This document shows, piece by piece, positions 1 to 7,700 of a stretch of DNA of 17,392 nt. Below the pieces are notes generated by a model that made no database searches, was not told where the DNA came from, and saw nothing but the letters and a program-made list of their open reading frames with translations. The first letter of the stretch is position 1. Each line of letters begins with the position of its first letter. Source of the stretch: Chloroflexi bacterium RBG_13_53_26 (lineage in GTDB: Bacteria; Chloroflexota; Dehalococcoidia; UBA2247; RBG-13-53-26); NCBI GenBank assembly GCA_001795035.1, contig MGMW01000059.1, positions 1 through 17,392 of the forward strand, written 5' to 3'. Both the position numbers and the translations under genes were made by a program.

Positions 1-18
1 GAGTCTAGAGGTGAAGCC

Positions 19-168
19 ATGGGGAAAAGAGATATCAGGCGGAAAGAGCCCAAAAAGCCAAAGAAGGATGCCAAGAAGTTGACCGTGGCCGAGATCCTGC
101 CTACCCCGGTGACGGTGGAGGTGATAAAGACGAAGGGTAAGAGGGAACTCCCACCTGACGAGGGATGA
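19..168 (+). CDS. Small Lys/Arg-rich protein, 49 aa
   Basis: A short open frame starts with ATG at 19 and ends with TGA at 166-168. A good ribosome binding site, GAGGTGA at 8-14, lies five bases upstream of the ATG. The stop overlaps the next start as ATGA, the usual sign of translational coupling to the acylphosphatase. The first 20 residues are very basic (it begins MGKRDIRRKEPKKPKKD), followed by a short hydrophobic stretch (LTVAEILPTPVTVEVIK) and a polar tail. No signal peptide, membrane segment or metal-binding motif is visible. From memory, similar small proteins beginning MGKRD occur in Chloroflexota, but I cannot check this and know no function. The basic head would suit nucleic-acid binding, which is only a guess. 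It is too short for many gene callers. Confidence 0.65.
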   Translation: MGKRDIRRKEPKKPKKDAKKLTVAEILPTPVTVEVIKTKGKRELPPDEG

Positions 169-497
169 CGGGAACAAGGGCATATCCCCTTGGTTTGGTA
201 ATGAAAGATGTTGTTCCCGATCTGGGATCAATCCATGCCACGGTCTATGGCCATGTGCAGGGGGTCTTCTTCCGTGCCTTCGTGCAGCGCCACGCTGGCG
301 ATCTGCGATTGACTGGCTCTGTGCGTAACGTTCGTGAGCAAAGCGCAGTGGAGGTGGAGGCAGAAGGGGAGCGAATGGCTCTAAAGAGACTCCTGGAGCA
401 CTTGCATCAAGGGCCTCCAGAGTCCAGAGTGGATAGGGTGGAGGTCCGATGGGGCAACTACAAGGGCGGTTTCTCTGGCTTCAGGATAACGCACTGA
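165..497 (+). CDS. acyP: Acylphosphatase
   Basis: A small cytosolic enzyme that hydrolyses acyl phosphates such as acetyl phosphate and carbamoyl phosphate. The family signature is clear: the phosphate-binding loop HATVYGHVQGVFFRAFV carries the catalytic Arg (R37), and GSVRNV carries the catalytic Asn (N55). The C-terminal GGFSGFRITH is the usual last strand. The family is about 90 residues long. With the ATG at 165 the protein has 110 residues and about 22 extra N-terminal ones. ATG at 201 would give 98 residues and fits the family length better. The ATGA overlap with the small protein upstream supports 165 by coupling, but the GAGG there is only a few bases from the ATG, so the start is uncertain. 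The product itself is not in doubt. Confidence 0.93.
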   Translation: MTGTRAYPLGLVMKDVVPDLGSIHATVYGHVQGVFFRAFVQRHAGDLRLTGSVRNVREQSAVEVEAEGERMALKRLLEHLHQGPPESRVDRVEVRWGNYKGGFSGFRITH

Positions 498-509
498 GAC
501 CGAGGAGCA

Positions 510-578
510 AATCCGAAGTTCGAAACCCTAAACCCTAAATCCTGGACAATAACGAAATCCTGAATCCAAGTCTCAAAG
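510..578 (+). repeat. Solo copy of the CTAAATCC-type repeat
   Basis: An A/C-rich stretch with telomere-like units (CCCTAAACCCTAAATCC), then GACAATAACGAAATCC and a nearby CTCAAAG. It resembles the left flank of the four-helix-bundle gene at 1671-1720, which also has CTAAATCCT, ACAATA, AAATC and CTCAAAG in the same order and orientation. No four-helix-bundle gene adjoins this copy, so it may be a remnant or solo end of that kind of element. The match is by eye. Confidence 0.45.
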
Positions 579-600
579 CCCCTCGCATCACGCCGCCCCT

Positions 601-716
601 GGATTCCTCATCAAGTGCGGAATGACATTAGGGGGCAGGCCAGCGGGATGCGATATCGACCGGTGGCACATGCGGAATGACACTGAGAGGGTATGAGGAA
701 CGACATTAGCGGGTGG
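601..716 (+). repeat. Three imperfect direct repeats with a palindromic core
   Basis: Three copies of a degenerate unit are visible: TGCGGAATGACATTAGGGGG at 616, TGCGGAATGACACTGAGAGG at 671 and TGAGGAACGACATTAGCGGG at 694. The first is preceded by GGATTCC at 601-607, so ATTCC can pair with GGAAT across about 11 bases. This is the shape of dispersed REP-like sequences whose minus strand reads GTCATTCC...GGAATCC. The spacings (55 and 23 bases) are irregular, so this is not a CRISPR array. The wider 498-727 gap holds no credible gene and no clear terminator. Confidence 0.5.
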
Positions 717-727
717 CAGATGATGTG

Positions 728-1654
728 CTACAGGAGCATGCCCAGGAAAATACCTGCGCCCGTGAGCAAAGGAGTCAGCAAAGTGATCTGTATGTTGAGG
801 CCCATGAAGGGGATGAGGTTTCCCGTGTCGTCATAATGCTTCAGAACACCCCTTGCTGCCTTCAGCCCCAGGGGCAGGGTAAGCAATCCAAGGAGAGCGG
901 TCAGTGGCAGTACTTCAAAGGCCACGGCAAAGACCAGACTCAGGTAGGCGGCGACAAGTAACCCCACATAGATCCTGGCGGCTATCCGCTTGCCGAGTGC
1001 GATGGGGATGTGGCGTCGGGAGGCTGTCAGGTCAGCCTCGATGTCCGGGAACTGGTTGAGCAAGAGCAGGTTGGATACTAGAAACCCCGGAACCAGCGAT
1101 GCCAGCGCGGGAGCCAGAGCATATTCCCCTGTTTGGGTGAAATAGACACCCATGACCATCAAAGGGCCAAATCCCAGGCCTGGGGCAATAGCGCACACCC
1201 AGGGATTCTTGGTGAAATGCGTGGTATAGAAGTATACAACTACCACCCCCAATACACCGAGGGGGACAATCTTCCACCCATATTCATAGATGAAATACCC
1301 GCCAATGGCGGCGACTGCCAGAAGGGATACCATGCCGAAGAGGTAAACCTGCTGTGCTTTGAGCAGTCCTGACGGCAATATACCACTGCCGCCGCTGAAG
1401 GGTGTTCTGTTTGTTTTGAGGTCCAATCCGCTGCGGAAGTCGAAGTAGTCGTTGAGGACGTTGACGCTGATGTGGGCCAGCAAAGCTCCAACGAGGGCAA
1501 GTATAAAATGCAGCGTATTGATGGAATCCAGTTGAAGGACAGCTGCGGCCAGACCGACCAGCACGCATACCGGCGTAAGAAGCAGAAAATGAGGACGGGT
1601 TTCGAAGAACCACGTTTTGAGGCCGGACATAGGGGCGGCAGCACTGTTTGCCAT
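728..1654 (-). CDS. UbiA-family prenyltransferase (MenA-like)
   Basis: An integral membrane enzyme that transfers a polyprenyl chain to an aromatic acceptor, most likely in menaquinone-type quinone synthesis. Both Asp-rich, Mg-diphosphate-binding motifs are present: NDYFDFRSGLD at residues 68-78 and DIEAD at 204-208. The rest is about eight or nine hydrophobic helices, and 308 residues is a normal length. The stretch TPFSGGSGILPSG after the first motif resembles the MenA-type branch, but substrate choice cannot be read from sequence; heme or lipid prenyltransferases share the fold. GGGAGGGG lies at a good distance upstream of the ATG at 1654. It is the last gene in the minus-strand run metF, four-helix-bundle gene, prenyltransferase, with 73 bases of repeat-like DNA separating it from the gene before it. 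Confidence 0.87.
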   Translation of the reverse strand: MANSAAAPMSGLKTWFFETRPHFLLLTPVCVLVGLAAAVLQLDSINTLHFILALVGALLAHISVNVLNDYFDFRSGLDLKTNRTPFSGGSGILPSGLLKAQQVYLFGMVSLLAVAAIGGYFIYEYGWKIVPLGVLGVVVVYFYTTHFTKNPWVCAIAPGLGFGPLMVMGVYFTQTGEYALAPALASLVPGFLVSNLLLLNQFPDIEADLTASRRHIPIALGKRIAARIYVGLLVAAYLSLVFAVAFEVLPLTALLGLLTLPLGLKAARGVLKHYDDTGNLIPFMGLNIQITLLTPLLTGAGIFLGMLL

Positions 1655-1670
1655 GGGTTTCCCCTCCCAA

Positions 1671-1715
1671 GTAGGAAAAATTCTAAATCCTAAACAATAT
1701 CAAATCTCAAAGAAA
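1671..1715 (+). repeat. Left flank repeat of the four-helix-bundle gene
   Basis: Degenerate A/T-rich sequence with CTAAATCCTAAACAATATC, starting GTAGGAAA. It is similar in direct orientation to 510-578 and similar in inverted orientation to 2092-2134. Confidence 0.4.
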
Positions 1716-1727
1716 CAAATGTAAAAA

Positions 1728-2090
1728 CTACTGGCTCTTGGATACTATCGCACCAAATATCTTCATCAGTTCCACTGATTCCTGGAGGAGTACCTCGCTT
1801 TCCTTGTGCAAATCACCTTTGTTCATCTCAACCAGCTTCAGCCAGTATCCGCTTTCTTTAGCTTCCTTGCGACATATCTTGATTCGCATCAGGAAGTCCT
1901 TCTTACTCAACGATTCACTTGCCTCTATATAATTGGCTCCTACAGAGGTAGCTGCCCTGATCAGCTGCTTCCCAATTTCTCCATTGGCGACTGTCTTCGG
2001 TAAACCTCTACAGAATCCGACAACCTGCTTGGCAAATTGCAGTGTTCGCTCTTCCAGATCGTACTGTTTGGGCTTTTGACCTTCGATCAT
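1728..2090 (-). CDS. Four-helix-bundle protein (S23/IVP family)
   Basis: A 120-residue protein of the family first seen inside intervening sequences of bacterial 23S rRNA genes and now found as many free-standing copies. Typical family features are the YDLEERTLQFAKQVV opening helix, the GKQLIRAATSVGANYIEAS segment, and the SKKDFLMRIKICRKEAKESGYWLKLV helix. The fold is an all-helical bundle that oligomerises; the related Avd protein of diversity-generating retroelements binds nucleic acid. No enzyme activity is known, and the role of free-standing copies is unknown. There is no strong Shine-Dalgarno before the ATG at 2090. The gene sits alone between degenerate inverted repeats, within a run of metabolic genes it has nothing obvious to do with, which suggests it was inserted. 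No 23S rRNA sequence surrounds it. Confidence 0.88.
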   Translation of the reverse strand: MIEGQKPKQYDLEERTLQFAKQVVGFCRGLPKTVANGEIGKQLIRAATSVGANYIEASESLSKKDFLMRIKICRKEAKESGYWLKLVEMNKGDLHKESEVLLQESVELMKIFGAIVSKSQ

Positions 2091-2091
2091 T

Positions 2092-2134
2092 GGGATTTGT
2101 TTAGAGCTTCGGGTTTAGAGTTCAGGATTTCTAC
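2092..2134 (-). repeat. Right flank repeat of the four-helix-bundle gene
   Basis: On the plus strand this contains TTTAGAG, GGGTTTAGAGTTCAGGATTT and CTAC. Its reverse complement aligns by eye with 1671-1715 and 510-578 (GTAGAAATCC, CTAAAC, AAATC). It ends at the metF stop codon. Confidence 0.4.
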
Positions 2135-3000
2135 TACAATCCAGCGGCGTCCAGTATGGCGGGCACCCTCTTCTCCATGCCAATGGCCATGATATGGACA
2201 CCCTGACACATGCTCTTCATGTCTTTTATCAGTCGTGCGGCTATCTCAATGCCTTTAGCCTGCTTCTTCTCTGCCTTGTCCATCTCTTCGATGAGGCTGT
2301 CTGGGACGTGTATGCCTGCCACATTCTTGTTCATAAAGTGAGCCATGGCGGCCGACCGCAGGAGGACAATACCAAGTAAGACTGGAACATTCAGATATTT
2401 GACCGCGTTCATGAACTCTTCGAACTTCCTTGGCTCATAAACAGCCTGCGTCTGGAAGAACTGTGCCCCAGCCTTGACCTTCTTTTCCATCTTAATAATC
2501 TGCGGTTCCAGTGGATCTGCGCCTGGGGTAACGCAGGCCCCCGCGAAGTACTGGGGATTGCCTTTAACCTCCTTGCCGCCTAGGTCCTGGCCCGTCCCAA
2601 GCAGCTTGAGGGCCTGGAGTAGTGAAACAGAGTCAAGATCGAAGACAGGCTTTGCCTGAGGATGGTCGCCCAGACAGATGTGGTCTCCCGTGAGACAAAG
2701 TACGTTCTCAATGCCGAACACATGGGCATTGAGAAGGTCTGATTGGAGGGCGATGCGGTTGCGATCACGGCAGGTCATCTGGAAGACGGGCTCAAGCCCC
2801 CACTGTTTGACCAGATGGCAGCTTGCAAGAGAGCCAAGCCTCATCACCGATGCCTGCTGATCGGTGCAATTCACAGCGTCAATCCTGCCCTTGAGTATCT
2901 CAGCGGTCTCATGCATTTCGCTGATATCGACGCCTTTCGGCGGGCCGATCTCAGTCGTGACGACGAATTTGTTGCTGGCGAGTTTCTCTTGGAGATTCAT
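2134..3000 (-). CDS. metF: 5,10-methylenetetrahydrofolate reductase MetF
   Basis: A flavin-dependent enzyme that reduces methylene-tetrahydrofolate to methyl-tetrahydrofolate, feeding the methyl branch of the Wood-Ljungdahl pathway or methionine synthesis. The TIM-barrel family motifs are present: VVTTEIGPPKG with the catalytic Glu (E17), QMTCRDRNR, CLTGDH with the folate-binding Asp (D106), and AGAQFFQTQAVY. The 288-residue length is normal. GGGAGGT lies about eight bases upstream of the ATG at 3000. It is transcribed divergently from hdrC, and the only other metV/hdr partner genes lie across the 353-base spacer. MetV at 9679-10368 is the C-terminal partner protein of this type of MetF, which argues that the two divergent units make one complex. 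A good sigma-70-like promoter is seen at 3102-3131. Confidence 0.93.
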   Translation of the reverse strand: MNLQEKLASNKFVVTTEIGPPKGVDISEMHETAEILKGRIDAVNCTDQQASVMRLGSLASCHLVKQWGLEPVFQMTCRDRNRIALQSDLLNAHVFGIENVLCLTGDHICLGDHPQAKPVFDLDSVSLLQALKLLGTGQDLGGKEVKGNPQYFAGACVTPGADPLEPQIIKMEKKVKAGAQFFQTQAVYEPRKFEEFMNAVKYLNVPVLLGIVLLRSAAMAHFMNKNVAGIHVPDSLIEEMDKAEKKQAKGIEIAARLIKDMKSMCQGVHIMAIGMEKRVPAILDAAGL

Positions 3001-3041
3001 CTGGCGCTACCTCCCTGTACTCGATCTTGATACTGAGAACT

Positions 3042-3059
3042 CCCCGGGCACTCACGGGG
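3042..3059 (-). other. Hairpin in the metF leader
   Basis: CCCCG pairs with CGGGG across an eight-base loop (GGCACTCA), about 40 bases upstream of the metF start. It would lie in the untranslated leader if the promoter at 3102-3131 is used. No run of T follows it, so an intrinsic terminator is unlikely. Confidence 0.35.
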
Positions 3060-3101
3060 CTTGAGACGTTGGCAATCCAGGATGCTTCGCGAATCGGTGG
3101 A

Positions 3102-3131
3102 ATTATACAACATAGCAGGATGCAAACACAA
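3102..3131 (-). promoter_or_regulatory. metF promoter (sigma-70-like)
   Basis: On the minus strand a perfect TATAAT (plus 3102-3107) follows TTGTGT (plus 3126-3131) with an 18-base spacer. Transcription would begin near 3095, giving a leader of about 95 bases before the metF ATG. Confidence 0.5.
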
Positions 3132-3299
3132 AAAGGAACGGACACGGCCAGCTTTGGACAAACAGTGTTGGCCTGTGGTAATCTGCAGCAGTTCCATATG
3201 GTCTCTCTGAACAGGACAACCAGTTGTTTGATTTTCTGGGCGCGGTATGGGATGCTAAGTTGAGTACCTGCTGAAGGCTAATGTTGGGAGTGGGAGGCC

Positions 3300-3322
3300 G
3301 TCTTTCGTTTTCGGCGAAGGAC
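3300..3322 (+). promoter_or_regulatory. Hairpin in the hdrC leader
   Basis: GTCTTTCG at 3300-3307 pairs with CGAAGGAC at 3315-3322 (eight pairs, one G-U) around a seven-base loop TTTTCGG. It ends about 18 bases before the ribosome binding site of hdrC, so it could affect stability or translation of the operon mRNA. Function is not known. Confidence 0.4.
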
Positions 3323-3353
3323 ATTCGATAAAGTACTTTGTGAAGGTGAGAAC

Positions 3354-3926
3354 ATGACTGTAGCAGAGCTACCACAGTTGGTCGTACCCGAGTCCTCTTT
3401 CAAGAGAGAGGTAGAGCGGCTGAGCGGGGAGAACGTGTCCACCTGCTTTCAGTGCGAGAAATGCACCAACGGCTGTCCGCTTCATTCCTGGATGGACATC
3501 CTGCCCCACAGGATGATGCGGTGCGTTCAGCTCGGGGTGAAGGAAGAGGCGCTCAGAAGCGATACGATCTGGGTTTGTGCCTCATGCGAGACCTGCACGG
3601 CAAGATGCCCCAACGGTATAGACATCGCCCATGTGATGGATACGCTGAGACAGATTTCGCAACGTGACCATGTCCCGGCATCTCAGCGGAGTGTCCCCAT
3701 TTTCCACAACGCCTTTCTCGGCTCCATCAAGAGGCACGGCCGGGTCTATGAGGGAGCGATGGCGATTACCTACTCCTTCAAGAACGAGTCATGGGCGGGC
3801 GTTTTCAAGCTAGCCGGTATGGGCATGGCGATGTTCAGGAAGGGTAAGGTCAATATCATACCGAAACGCGTCCGATCCCTTGGGCAAATAAAGGACATCT
3901 TCCGAAGGACCGAGTTGAAAGGATAG
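3354..3926 (+). CDS. hdrC: Heterodisulfide reductase-like subunit HdrC
   Basis: An iron-sulfur electron carrier linking HdrA to HdrB. Two [4Fe-4S] motifs are complete: CFQCEKCTNGCP (C31, C34, C37, C41) and CASCETCTARCP (C75, C78, C81, C85). The 190-residue length is usual for the family, and no membrane segment is present, so this is the cytosolic HdrC type rather than HdrE/D. Ribosome binding site AAGGTGAG precedes the ATG. It is the first gene of the operon; hdrB follows after two bases. In bacteria without coenzyme M/B, HdrBC homologues act on other substrates or serve only for electron transfer; in the acetogen MetFV complex the true HdrB substrate is not established. Confidence 0.92.
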   Translation: MTVAELPQLVVPESSFKREVERLSGENVSTCFQCEKCTNGCPLHSWMDILPHRMMRCVQLGVKEEALRSDTIWVCASCETCTARCPNGIDIAHVMDTLRQISQRDHVPASQRSVPIFHNAFLGSIKRHGRVYEGAMAITYSFKNESWAGVFKLAGMGMAMFRKGKVNIIPKRVRSLGQIKDIFRRTELKG

Positions 3927-3928
3927 AT

Positions 3929-4780
3929 ATGGATGTTTCGATTTATCCGGGATGTTCACTCGATGGTACAGCCAAGGAGTATGGTGAGTCACTCGAAGCC
4001 ATAACCAGCATGTTGGGAGTGAATCTGCACGAGCTGAAGGACTGGAACTGTTGCGGAGCCTCCTCGGCTCATTCCATGAACAATGATCTGGCTGTTGCCC
4101 TAGCCGCTAGAAACTTGGGCATCGCGGACCAGATGGGGATGGATCTGGTGGTCCCCTGCGCAGCCTGCTATCAGAGGCTCAAGGTGGCGGAGAAGAGACT
4201 GGTAGCAGGCGAGAAACTGGAGGGAGTGGACAACTATGATGGAAAGATCCACATCAAGCCCTTGGTCGATTTCCTCTGGGATGATGTGGGCGAGAAGCAG
4301 ATACTCTCGCTTCTGAAGAAGCGCCTCGAAGGACTGAACCCGGTCTGCTACTATGGCTGTCTCACTGCCAGACCTCCGAAAATAACGGACGCCAAAAGTC
4401 CTGAGAACCCCATGTCAATGGACGAGATTATGACCTGCCTGGGGGCCAACGTTAGACAATGGTCCTACAAAACAGACTGCTGCGGAGGTAGCCTGATACT
4501 AACCCGGCCTGACATTGCCAGGACGCTGATCAGAAAGCTGCTGGACATGGCCGAGGAAGCAGGAGCAGACTGCGTAGTAGCTGCTTGCCCAATGTGTCAG
4601 TCCAATTTGGACGGCAGGCAGAGAGAGATATCTCAGGAGTCCGGCAAGGAATACAATGTCCCGATATTCTACTTCACCGAGCTCATGGGACTGGCATGCG
4701 GCAACCCATCGGTGAAGAAGTGGCTAGGCAGGCACGTTACGGACCCTCGACCGTTGCTGACTCGGAAGTCGCTAGTCTAG
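3929..4780 (+). CDS. hdrB: Heterodisulfide reductase-like subunit HdrB
   Basis: The subunit that in methanogens carries two noncubane [4Fe-4S] clusters and reduces the CoM-S-S-CoB disulfide. Both CCG domains are intact. The first has C9 (YPGCSLDGTAKEY), C41-C42 (NCCGASSAH), C77 and C80 (CAACYQRL). The second has C144 (YYGCLTARPP), C184-C185 (DCCGGSL), C220 and C223 (CPMCQSN). With all cluster ligands present it should be catalytically competent towards some disulfide or heterodisulfide, not a degenerate copy. The 283-residue length is normal. It starts two bases after hdrC ends, with AAAGGATAG as binding site inside hdrC, and ends 15 bases before the hdrA start. The physiological substrate in this organism cannot be read from sequence. 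Confidence 0.92.
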   Translation: MDVSIYPGCSLDGTAKEYGESLEAITSMLGVNLHELKDWNCCGASSAHSMNNDLAVALAARNLGIADQMGMDLVVPCAACYQRLKVAEKRLVAGEKLEGVDNYDGKIHIKPLVDFLWDDVGEKQILSLLKKRLEGLNPVCYYGCLTARPPKITDAKSPENPMSMDEIMTCLGANVRQWSYKTDCCGGSLILTRPDIARTLIRKLLDMAEEAGADCVVAACPMCQSNLDGRQREISQESGKEYNVPIFYFTELMGLACGNPSVKKWLGRHVTDPRPLLTRKSLV

Positions 4781-4795
4781 AGGCAAGGTGTGAAC

Positions 4796-7700
4796 ATGAG
4801 TGATAAGCGAAAGAGCACAAACACCCACAAGGTGGGGGCCGTCATGGTTGTCGGCGGCGGAATATCCGGCATGCAGGCATCGCTGGACTTGGCCAACTCT
4901 GGCTTCAAGGTGTACCTGGTCGAAGAGACGACGTCCATAGGCGGCAGGATGGCCCAGTTGGACAAGACCTTCCCCACTAACGACTGCTCCATGTGCATGA
5001 TCTCTCCCAAGCTGATCGAGGTCGGCAGGCACCCCAACATTGAAATAATCACCAACGCTGAGCTACTGGCGCTAGAGGGCCAGGAGGGCGACTTCAAAGC
5101 GCGTATCCACAAGAAACCCAGATTTATCGACCCGACCAAGTGCAGCTCCTGTGGGGACTGCGTCGACGTATGCCCCGTGAGTGTTGCCAGCGAGTTCGAA
5201 GAGGGACTGGCGACGCGGAAGGCGATATTTAAGAGGTATCCGCAGGCGATCCCCAGCGCCATGTCCATAGACAAAAGGGGGACATCGCCCTGCAAAGCGG
5301 CCTGCCCGGCGCACATCAGCGTGCAGGGCTACACCGCCCTTATCGCCCAGGGGAAGTACAAGGAAGCCTTGGATATCATTCGTGAGGAGAACCCCTTCCC
5401 TGCAGCATGCGGTAGGGTGTGCACCCACCCATGTGAGACGGAATGTACGCGTTCTCAGGTGGATGAAGCGATCTCGATATGCCAGATGAAGAGGTTCGCC
5501 GCAGACGAGGTCAAGGCCAGCGGCAAGGATACTCCCCCCGATTGCCTCCTCAAGAACGGCCACAGGGTGGCTATTGTGGGGTCGGGCCCGGCTGGGCTGA
5601 GTGCTGCTTACTACTTGGCGCTGTGGGGCTATGAGCCCACCGTCTTTGAGGCCCTTCCAGTCGCTGGCGGCATGATGGCTGTGGGCATACCCTCGTACCG
5701 TCTTGGCAAGGATATCCTGAATGCAGAGATCGATTTCATCAAGTCGGTCGGCGTCGAAGTAAAGACCAACTCGCCCATCAGGGGCGCTTCAGCCACCAAG
5801 GACCTAAGGGCGCAGGGATACGAGGCTGTCTTCTTGTCCGTCGGCGCTCATCGGAACAACCCGATGGGAATTGAGGGGGAAGACCTGGCAGGAGTTGTCC
5901 CGGCCGTGGATTTCCTGCGGGAAGTGAATCTGGGCAACTCAGTGCAGGTCGGCAAGAAGGTGGTGGTCGTCGGGGGTGGCAATGTAGCCATAGACGCGGC
6001 CCGGACGGCTCTACGTCTCGGGGCCAAGGATGTGGTCATACTCTACCGACGCTCGCGGCAGGAAATGCCAGCGACAGAAGAAGAGGTGGAGGAGGCCGAA
6101 GAAGAAGGGGTCCGAATCCAGTTCTTGGCAGCTCCTACCCGCGTCCTTGGCAAGAACGGCAAGGTCTCAGGGATCGAGTGCTTGAAGATGGAACTGAGCG
6201 ACCCTGACGAGAGTGGGCGCCGCAGGCCGGTGCCTATCAAGGGATCGGAGTTCGTCACGGAGGCTGATACCGTGCTTCCGGCGATCGGCCAGTCACCCGA
6301 CCTGTCGTTCCTTTCTCCTGACAGTGGTGTGGAGAGCACCTCACGTGGGACCATCCAGGTCAACAAGCTCACGCTTGAGACGACTATGCCGGGAGTGTTC
6401 GCTGGCGGCGACGCAGTGCATGGTCCGGCTACTGTCATCGAGGCCATAGCTGCAGGGAAGGAAGCCGCCGTATCGATTGACAGGTATCTTAAGGGAGAGG
6501 ACATGCTGACCAATCGCGAGAAGTCGTTCACGGCGGTTGAGGTGGATACTGCTGGTGTCAAGAAGGCGGCGCGTCAGAAGATATCAAAGGCTCCATCTGA
6601 AGAGAGAAAGCGGGACTTCCGGGAAGTGGCATATGTTCTCACCGAGGCACAGGCTAAGGCTGAAGCAGAGCGGTGTCTTGCCTGCGGCATCTGCAGCGAG
6701 TGCTATCAGTGTGTTGCTGCGTGCCAAGCCAAGGCCATCGATCACTCGATGATGGAGGAGACCATGGAGATCCCGGTGGGCTCCGTGATCTTGGCTCCGG
6801 GATTCGAGGAGTTCGATGCTGCTCTGAAGGATGAGTACGGATACGGCAGGATGCCGAATGTGGTCAGCAGCATGCAGTTCGAGCGGATTCTCTCGGCTTC
6901 CGGCCCTTTCCAGGGCCAGGTGTTGCGCCCGTCCGACGGCAGGCATGCCGTGAAGATTGCATGGATACAGTGCGTGGGATCAAGAGACGCAAGCTGCGGT
7001 CGGGACTACTGTTCCTCCGTCTGCTGCATGTATGCCACTAAAGAGGCGATCATTGCCAGGGAGCATGCCAGGGATATCCAGCCGACCATCTTCTTCAATG
7101 ACATGCGGGCCTACGGCAAGGGCTTCGAGAGGTACTACGAGTCCGCCAAGGACAAGTTCGGCGTCCAGTATGTGCGGGGTATCGTCTCATCGGTGAAAGA
7201 ACTCCAGAAGAGCAAGAACCTGGTGCTGGAGTACAACACCGATGATGGCAAGAAGGTCGAGGAGTTCGACATGGTGGTGCTGTCCGTTGGACTTGTCCCG
7301 TCTCCCAGCTCCAGGGAGCTTGCCATGCGGCTGTCGGTGGAACTGGACCGCTTCGGCTTCTGTCACACCCAGGAGATGAAACCCAATGTCACATCCCGTC
7401 CGGGTATCTACGTGGCAGGCGCCTTCGATGCACCCATGGATATCCCCGAATCGGTTATGAATGCCAGCAGCGCTGCCCACCTGGCGGCATGGCCCATCGC
7501 TGAAGCCCGAGGGACCATGGTGACCGAGAAACCCTACCCGCCAGAGATCGATTTCAGCGGCGAGCCGCCTCGCATAGGCGTCTTCGTTTGCCGCTGCGGC
7601 ACTAACATCGCCCGGGTGGTGAACGTTCCCAGCGTCGCCGAGTATGCGAAGGGGCTGCCCAATGTTGTGCATGCTGAGGAGAACCTCTATACGTGCTCAA

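Larger units (their letters stand above)
1671..2137 (-). mobile_element. Candidate element carrying a four-helix-bundle gene
   Basis: The four-helix-bundle gene lies between two degenerate A/T-rich flanks that are inverted relative to each other. On the plus strand the left flank (1671-1715) reads GTAGGAAAAATTCTAAATCC followed by TAAACAATATCAAATC. The reverse complement of the right flank (2092-2134) reads GTAGAAATCCTGAACTCTAA and then more CTAAAC units. Both outer edges therefore begin GTAG-AAA. The unit fits exactly between the metF stop codon and the prenyltransferase ribosome binding site. No transposase or target-site duplication is seen, so any mobility would depend on factors elsewhere. 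This is a hypothesis. Confidence 0.3.
3001..3353. promoter_or_regulatory. Divergent promoter region between metF and hdrC
   Basis: This 353-base spacer holds no credible gene. It contains the metF ribosome binding site and promoter on the minus strand, a GC-rich hairpin (CCCCG 3042-3046 with CGGGG 3055-3059) in the metF leader, a hairpin at 3300-3322 in the hdrC leader, and the hdrC ribosome binding site AAGGTGAG ending four bases before the ATG at 3354. A weak plus-strand promoter candidate is TGGACA at 3155-3160 with TAATCT at 3179-3184, spacer 18. No operator or riboswitch was recognised. Confidence 0.55.

Noticed and set aside
528..545. Eukaryotic telomere contamination (CCCTAAA units)
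   Set aside because: There are only two or three units, they are degenerate, and they match a local repeat beside the four-helix-bundle gene.
616..716. CRISPR array
   Set aside because: There are only three degenerate units with unequal spacing (55 and 23 bases) and no cas genes.
3042..3059. Intrinsic terminator in the metF leader
   Set aside because: The hairpin is short and no T run follows it on either strand.
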